From the NCBI GenBank assembly GCA_017441605.1, contig JAFRXD010000090.1, positions 62,001-126,000 of the forward strand: a stretch of DNA of 64,000 nucleotides, written 5' to 3'. The notes beneath the pieces are model-generated. The model was not told the DNA's origin and ran no database searches. It worked only from the letters and a program-made list of their open reading frames with translations. Source of the DNA: Thermoguttaceae bacterium (lineage in GTDB: Bacteria; Planctomycetota; Planctomycetia; Pirellulales; Thermoguttaceae). How positions within the stretch are numbered: the stretch's first letter is position 1; each line of letters starts with the position of its first letter. Position numbers and translations under genes: made by a program. This document shows, in pieces, positions 59,068 through 64,000 of this stretch.

Positions 59068-59982
59068 ATGTCGAAAAAAGACTTTCATCAAACGGTTTAC
59101 AACGACGACTTGCGCGAGGACATGCGCGCCCTGATTCGGCTCGCCGCCCGCGAGGACTCCGCCGACGTCGGCGATCTCACGAGTCTCGCCCTGATCCCGG
59201 AAAACGCGCCGGGCAAGGCGGCCGTCGTCTCGCGAGAGCGCGGAGTCGTCGCGGGCCTGGTTTTCGCCGACGAACTCGTCAAAATCGTCGACGAGCGGCT
59301 CTCCTGGGAGGGCAAAGTCGAAGACGGGGCGACCATCGACAAGGGAACCGTCCTCGGCGTCGTCTCGGGCCCGACCCTCTCGATGCTCGTCGCGGAGCGT
59401 CTCCTCCTGAATTTCGTCGGACGGCTCTCCGGCGTCGCGACCCTTACGCGCCGCTACGTCGACGCGATCGAGGGTACCGGAGCCCATATCTACGACACGC
59501 GCAAGACAACCCTCGGTTGGCGACGACTCGAAAAGTACGCCGTCAAATGCGGAGGGGGGCGCAATCATCGAACCGGGCTCTACGACGCGATCCTTATTAA
59601 AGACAACCACCTGGCGTTCGGCGGCGAGACCGACTTCGATCCCGCCGAGGCGGTGAGGCGCGCCCGAAAGTTCCTCGAAGCGCGCCGAAACGGCGACGAG
59701 GAGCTGCCGATGCTCGAAATCGAGGTCGACTCGCTCGACCAGCTCGCTCAAGTCTTGCCCGAGAATCCCGACGTCGTTTTGCTCGACAATATGTCCCCCG
59801 AGACGATGCGCGAGGCGGTCGCCATGCGCGACAAATCCGGCTCGACCAGCGAGCTGGAGGCCTCCGGCGGAATCAATCTCGACACGGCTCGCGCGAAAGC
59901 GGAGTCCGGAGTCGAGCGAGTTAGCGTCGGCGCCCTCACCCACTCCGCCAAGACCTTCGACGTCGGACTCGATTGGATCTAA
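59068..59982 (+). CDS. nadC: Nicotinate-nucleotide pyrophosphorylase (carboxylating)
   Basis: A 304-residue quinolinate phosphoribosyltransferase. It shows the N-terminal LAAREDSADVGDLTS, the core HIYDTRKTTLGWRRLEKYA, GGGRNHRTGLYDAILIKDNH and the C-terminal LEASGGINLDTARA. It makes nicotinate mononucleotide from quinolinate in NAD synthesis. I start at ATG 59068 (GGGAG 7 bases upstream); the longer open frame runs back through the tRNA genes and is not coding. It lies behind the tRNA terminator, so its promoter is probably in that gap or it uses read-through. Confidence 0.95.
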   Translation: MSKKDFHQTVYNDDLREDMRALIRLAAREDSADVGDLTSLALIPENAPGKAAVVSRERGVVAGLVFADELVKIVDERLSWEGKVEDGATIDKGTVLGVVSGPTLSMLVAERLLLNFVGRLSGVATLTRRYVDAIEGTGAHIYDTRKTTLGWRRLEKYAVKCGGGRNHRTGLYDAILIKDNHLAFGGETDFDPAEAVRRARKFLEARRNGDEELPMLEIEVDSLDQLAQVLPENPDVVLLDNMSPETMREAVAMRDKSGSTSELEASGGINLDTARAKAESGVERVSVGALTHSAKTFDVGLDWI

Positions 59983-59988
59983 CTCGTT

Positions 59989-62900
59989 CTATCGCAAGAT
60001 CGTCGCGTATTCTTTTCCAAATAGTTTAACGAACGCTTGAAAGACGTCCCGGCGACAGGTCAGCAGAATAACCTGTCGCTCCGGGGTCGCGTAGTCGCGC
60101 AGTTCCTCGAGCGTCCTTTCGACGCGCTTGTAGTCGAAGTTCGCGACGACGTCGTCCGCGAGGATCGGAAGCGGTTCCGTATTTTCGCAATAACTCTTAA
60201 TGTGCGCGATTCTTAGCGCGAGATACAATTGCTCGCGCGCGCCGACGCTCAGTTGCTCCGGGGTCTTCAATTGCCGCGTCCTAGCGTCGCGAACGCGGAA
60301 CGAGTCGCTCCCTCCCGCCGACGCGCCCAATTCCGAATCCGGAACGATCCGCTCGTAGCGCCCGGCGGTAACGCGAGAATAGATGTTCGAGGCGTCTTCC
60401 AGAACGCCGGGGATTTGGTCGTTCTCCCGCGAATCGATCGCGGCTTTCAGGGCGTCCCGGGCGAACAGTAGGGGAACGTACGCGTCGATCGCGGCGCGAA
60501 GGGCGGATCGCGCCCCCTCTCGGGTCATCGCCGCCTCGTTGGCCCCCTCCTCTCGCTCCAAGGCTCTAATCTCCGACTCGAGGCTTCCCTTCTTTTGAAG
60601 CGACTCCGCGAGCCCCTCTTCGACTTCCTCCAAATTCGCTCGCTTTTCCGCGAGCTCCTCGCTCGTTCGCTCGAAATCGACCGTTCCCAAACGCGCGACC
60701 ATGCGGTCGAAATCGATTCCCTCCCCGCGCGCGAGCGCTTCGAGAGTTCGCGTCTCCGCGTCGAGTTCCAGACGGGCGGCGCGGAAAGTCGCGGCGCTCT
60801 CGGCGAACCTCTCGAACTCTTCGCGCGGAACTCCGGCCGCGCGCTCGAGTTCCGCCAACCGAGCGTCCAATTCGAGCCGTTTCGCTTCCTTCGCGCTCCG
60901 CTCCGCTTCGAGACGATCTCGCTCGAGCGCCTCCTTCTCAAAATCGCGCTCGACCGCCAGGGCTTTCTTCAAGTCCTCTTCCCAAATCGCGACGTCGACT
61001 TCGAGCGCGTCGCTTCGCGCCTCGCGCTCGAGCGCGCGAGCCAACTCGGTCGCCCGCGTCTGAAAGTCCGCCTGGCGAGCCTCGCGAGCGACGATTTTCG
61101 CGCTCAGGCGCCGCAGGGACTCGAGTCGATCGAGCCAAGTCGCGCGAGCGTCCAGCTCCCCTTTCAGACGCGCGAACGAACTTTTGCCAAACTCGGAAAC
61201 CTCTAAGTTCCAGAGTTTGCAAAAGTCGTCGGCGCTCGAGAGTCGCGCGAGCTCCTCTTCGCGTTTCGCGAGCCGCGAGCGCTCGGCGCGAACCTCGACC
61301 TCGGCTTTCGCGACCTCTTTGCGCGCCGCCTCGACGGAGGCGCGAGCGACCCGGTATTCCTCCGCGCGAGCCAGGGCGAGCGAGAGCGCGGTCTTAACCC
61401 TCCCGACCTCGCGCGTCAAGGCGTCCCGCGATTCCGAAAGGTCGGTCGCGTCCCCGAAATCGCCGAAATCGTCGAGGTCGTCGAGTCCCCAAGACCGAAG
61501 CGCGTCGACGCGCTCCGACAATTTCCCGGCCAGCTCGCGAGCGCGGGAGCTCAACTCGAGCTCGGTCTCCGCGAGCGCCTTCGTTTGTTCCTTCCACTTG
61601 CGACGTTCGGCCAACCACCGAGCGCCCTCCTCGACGCGCGTCCCGGCGCAACGCGCGAATCCTCGCTCGCGCCAAAAGTTCGCGACTTTTTCCCTAAAAG
61701 CCGAGAGGAGCTCGACCCCTTGGCGCTCGTCGTTCTCGGCGCTCGCGAGCTCCTCTTTTCTTTTCGCGAGAAGCTCGAGTTTTTTCTCGCGCTCAACGAC
61801 GCGTCGATACGCGGACTCCCGATTATCTCGAGCGCGGTCGACCCGAGCGTCGGCGCTCTCAAAGGTCTCGACCAGCGCCTCGCGCTCCTCGCGCGGTATC
61901 GGCGCGTCTTCGAGGAACGCGGTCCGAACCGCGAGCCAGGCGACGGCGCGAGACTCGAGCGCCGCCTCCAGTTCGTCGACGATTTTTTCGACGTCCCGCT
62001 CGTCCGACGATTCGAGCGTCGCGATTTCGTCGCGCAGGGACGCGAGGCGCTCTCGAACTTTAACCAGCCCTCGCTCGAGTCGAACCTCTTTTTCGCGCAA
62101 GGCGTCGAGCCGCTCCGGCAACGGTTCCGCCCCGGCGTCCAATTCCCGCGCGAGCGCGAAGGGATCGTCGTCCGGTTCGGCGCCTCCGACGGCGAGAAAG
62201 AGCTCCCGCGCGGCGAGCGCGGCGTCGGTTCGTTTCTTTTCCAGTAGATCGAAGTCTTTGTCGAAAGAGACGATCGCGGCCTCGAGACCGGAGAAATCCC
62301 GCTCCACAAAGTCGACGCGACGCGCGTCGGCGTCGCGGTCGCGGTCGGCGGAACCGGTTCGAGCGAGCGCGTCGAGCGCGATTTGGAGCTCGGCTCGCCT
62401 CGTCCCCAATTCGCGCTCTTTCGCGGCCAGCGACTCTTTCGCGCTCCTCGACTCCTCTCGCGCGCGGGACTCTTCCTCGGTCAACTCGAGGACGCGCTCG
62501 CGAAGGCGGTCGGGAAGCGGCGAGGAATAGGCGGCGAAAGCGGCGGCGATTTCCGCCTCGGACGCGGATTCGGCGAGAACGCCGCGCTTGACGAGCGCGA
62601 CGATTAGTTCCCGACGCGACTCGGTTTCCTCGAGCCGCTCGCGCGCGAGGTCGTCGCGCGTGGTCGCGTAAGCGCTCGCGTCCTTTCCAAGTTTCTCGAT
62701 TTCGAGTCGCCACTCGATCAACTCGGGAGCGCGACTCTTATCGAGCCCGTCGAGCTCCGCGGTCGCCTCGACGAGTTTTCTCTCCAACTCTTCCAGTTCG
62801 AGTCGATAGCGCTCCTCGCTCTCGATCAATCGAGAGCGCTCGAGCGCGCGCTCGGAGTCGAACGCTTCGTAACTTTCGCGCTCGTACGGAGAAACGGCGA

Positions 62901-63699
62901 GAAAATCTTCGATCCGCCGCTCGATTTCCGCGCGTTTCTCGAAGATTTTTCTAGCTCTTAAATCTTTGTCCAAAGCGTCGATCGCCGCTTGGAGCGAGCG
63001 CTTCTCGTCGTTGGCGAGCGCGATTTCGCTCGAGACTCGGACGCGCTCGCTCTCCAATCTTCCGCGCGCTTCCGACTTGCGAAATTCCTCCCCTCGTCGA
63101 TTCGCGGCTTTCAAATTCGCGACCGCGCGGTTGATCGTCGGATTCTTCGCGTGTTTGCTCTTGCTAAACGCCTCGTCGAGCCGCTTGTCCATCGCCGAGC
63201 GAACGGCGTCGAAATCGACCGATCCGAACAACATCCCGTACAACAGGGGCTTAAGATCGGAACTCCTTAGCGCCCTTCCCCCTTGCGCCAGCGTCTGTTG
63301 AGAAAATCCGAAAAAATTCGCGAAGAGCGAGCGATCGGCGGAACCGTAGCAAAGCCCGATCAATTCCTCCTCGGCGAGGGAGCGAACTCCCAATCTCGCG
63401 CTAAAGAATTTCTCTTTTCCGCTCGTCGCGAGCCAGGTTCGCTCGATCGAACCGCGAGTCCCGTCCCGAAGCTCGAACTCGATCGAACCGCCGACTTCGT
63501 TTCTTCCCGATTCAGAATAAAGCCCGCGATCTTTTTCCGCTCCGAACATAACGTTGCGAACAAATTCGAGCAGCGACGATTTGCCCGCTTCGTTGCGTCC
63601 GTAAACGAGGCGGAAATGGCCGTTCGAAAAATCGAGCCTCTCTTCCGATTTCTTACCAAAAGGCCCAAAGTTATTAATATTGGCGGTTAAAATGCGCAA
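59989..63699 (-). CDS. Rad50/SMC-like ATPase of the YhaN type
   Basis: A 1236-residue protein with an ABC-type ATPase split by a long coiled coil. Walker A GRNEAGKSS is at residues 34-42, the signature LSVGAREQLYLALRIAH and Walker B PILADDVVANFD are near the C-terminus, and in between lie about 1000 residues of Glu/Arg/Leu-rich coiled coil with a hinge-like gap. YhaN/Rad50-like ATPases work with an SbcD/YhaO-type nuclease on DNA ends. The start is TTG at 63699: the frame has a stop 8 codons upstream and no ATG. AAGGCG precedes it. The partial gene at 63760 is probably the nuclease partner. Confidence 0.85.
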   Translation of the reverse strand: MRILTANINNFGPFGKKSEERLDFSNGHFRLVYGRNEAGKSSLLEFVRNVMFGAEKDRGLYSESGRNEVGGSIEFELRDGTRGSIERTWLATSGKEKFFSARLGVRSLAEEELIGLCYGSADRSLFANFFGFSQQTLAQGGRALRSSDLKPLLYGMLFGSVDFDAVRSAMDKRLDEAFSKSKHAKNPTINRAVANLKAANRRGEEFRKSEARGRLESERVRVSSEIALANDEKRSLQAAIDALDKDLRARKIFEKRAEIERRIEDFLAVSPYERESYEAFDSERALERSRLIESEERYRLELEELERKLVEATAELDGLDKSRAPELIEWRLEIEKLGKDASAYATTRDDLARERLEETESRRELIVALVKRGVLAESASEAEIAAAFAAYSSPLPDRLRERVLELTEEESRAREESRSAKESLAAKERELGTRRAELQIALDALARTGSADRDRDADARRVDFVERDFSGLEAAIVSFDKDFDLLEKKRTDAALAARELFLAVGGAEPDDDPFALARELDAGAEPLPERLDALREKEVRLERGLVKVRERLASLRDEIATLESSDERDVEKIVDELEAALESRAVAWLAVRTAFLEDAPIPREEREALVETFESADARVDRARDNRESAYRRVVEREKKLELLAKRKEELASAENDERQGVELLSAFREKVANFWRERGFARCAGTRVEEGARWLAERRKWKEQTKALAETELELSSRARELAGKLSERVDALRSWGLDDLDDFGDFGDATDLSESRDALTREVGRVKTALSLALARAEEYRVARASVEAARKEVAKAEVEVRAERSRLAKREEELARLSSADDFCKLWNLEVSEFGKSSFARLKGELDARATWLDRLESLRRLSAKIVAREARQADFQTRATELARALEREARSDALEVDVAIWEEDLKKALAVERDFEKEALERDRLEAERSAKEAKRLELDARLAELERAAGVPREEFERFAESAATFRAARLELDAETRTLEALARGEGIDFDRMVARLGTVDFERTSEELAEKRANLEEVEEGLAESLQKKGSLESEIRALEREEGANEAAMTREGARSALRAAIDAYVPLLFARDALKAAIDSRENDQIPGVLEDASNIYSRVTAGRYERIVPDSELGASAGGSDSFRVRDARTRQLKTPEQLSVGAREQLYLALRIAHIKSYCENTEPLPILADDVVANFDYKRVERTLEELRDYATPERQVILLTCRRDVFQAFVKLFGKEYATILR

Positions 63700-63759
63700 T
63701 TCGATTCGCCTTTTTCAAAACGGTTGGAGTCGGAACTAGAGGTCGAGGTCGAAACGGAG

Positions 63760-64000
63760 TTACGTTAGGTTCGCGTCGTCGGTCGCGCAATAGATTTCGT
63801 CGGCGATAATGTCGAGCGCCTTCTCGCGCCATCGCGCGATTTGTTCGGGGGAAAACAAATCCAATTTGTCGATCTTGGGCAGAGAGGAAGCGACGTCTTT
63901 TAAAACCGCTCTCAAGTCGGCGAGCGTCTCGAGATCCGCGAGATAGTCGTCTTGCTCGAGGTCGAAATTGGGATCGCGATACCGCGCGATCCTCGCTTGC
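63760..64000 (-). CDS. C-terminal part of an unidentified protein, probable SbcD/YhaO-like nuclease partner
   Basis: The last 79 residues of a frame that enters from the right edge and ends with TAA at 63762-63760. The visible part (DPNFDLEQDDYLADLETLAD, LFSPEQIARWREKALDIIAD) is helical and has no recognised motif. Its place directly upstream of a YhaN-like ATPase in the same direction, 60 bases away, makes a metallophosphoesterase-type DNA nuclease the likely identity, but the diagnostic part is outside the window. Confidence 0.5.
   Translation of the reverse strand, partial: QARIARYRDPNFDLEQDDYLADLETLADLRAVLKDVASSLPKIDKLDLFSPEQIARWREKALDIIADEIYCATDDANLT

Noticed and set aside
61184..62530. 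448-codon plus-strand frame opposite the YhaN-like gene
   Set aside because: Ser/Arg-rich composition is the expected reverse reading of a Glu/Arg coiled coil.

Overview
The window looks like chromosomal DNA of a GC-rich planctomycete, probably a gut-type or host-associated member of the Pirellulales. The evidence is an N-terminal planctomycete extracellular-protein motif (FESLEDRALLSV) on a large secreted protein, two hydrazine-synthase-alpha-like/cytochrome c proteins, a caspase-like protein, a PD40/heme plus DUF6057-like pair, and secreted sialidase-type and other carbohydrate-active proteins. The phylum is a fairly firm inference; the order is a guess.

Layout. 1-4856: type I restriction-modification operon (hsdM partial, hsdS, hsdR). 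4857-6987: an Rpn-type PD-(D/E)XK nuclease gene on the minus strand, followed by two free-standing copies of its C-terminal module, with related ~78-bp repeats on both sides; with hsd this forms a small defence island. 6988-11715: minus-strand operon for three exported carbohydrate-active proteins with a clear promoter. 11805-15205: an accessory array of very small (20-23 residue) hydrophobic peptide genes, each with a Shine-Dalgarno (SD) sequence, in two duplicated blocks behind a structured leader, together with two 185-residue three-helix membrane proteins with Sel1-like tails. 15216-15944: nadE. 16109-26810: five paralogous genes (one interrupted by a stop) built from a ~200-residue module I do not recognise; three of them follow near-identical promoters. 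26987-33017: a surface M64-like metalloprotease with duplicated beta-sandwich repeats, a membrane acyltransferase and a nucleotide-sugar dehydrogenase. 33179-39264: housekeeping block on the minus strand (pheT, argF, argD, argB, rpsR). 39535-46182: GAF protein, PQQ-propeller protein, secreted hexosaminidase-like protein, degenerate caspase-like protein. 46431-58432: minus-strand genes for two exported heme c/propeller proteins, a FabZ-like dehydratase, a CrtI-type oxidoreductase, a PD40/heme protein and a polytopic membrane protein. 58618-59982: promoter, three tRNA-Glu genes, terminator and nadC. 59989-64000: a YhaN/Rad50-like ATPase and the end of a probable partner gene.

The parts most likely to be undescribed are the tiny-peptide array with its covarying leader hairpins and 3TM-Sel1 genes (11.8-15.2 kb), the paralogous-module family (16.2-26.8 kb), and the Rpn nuclease whose C-terminal module is repeated in tandem with its own start sites (4.9-6.6 kb). 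Functions for the first two are unknown; those offered are hypotheses.
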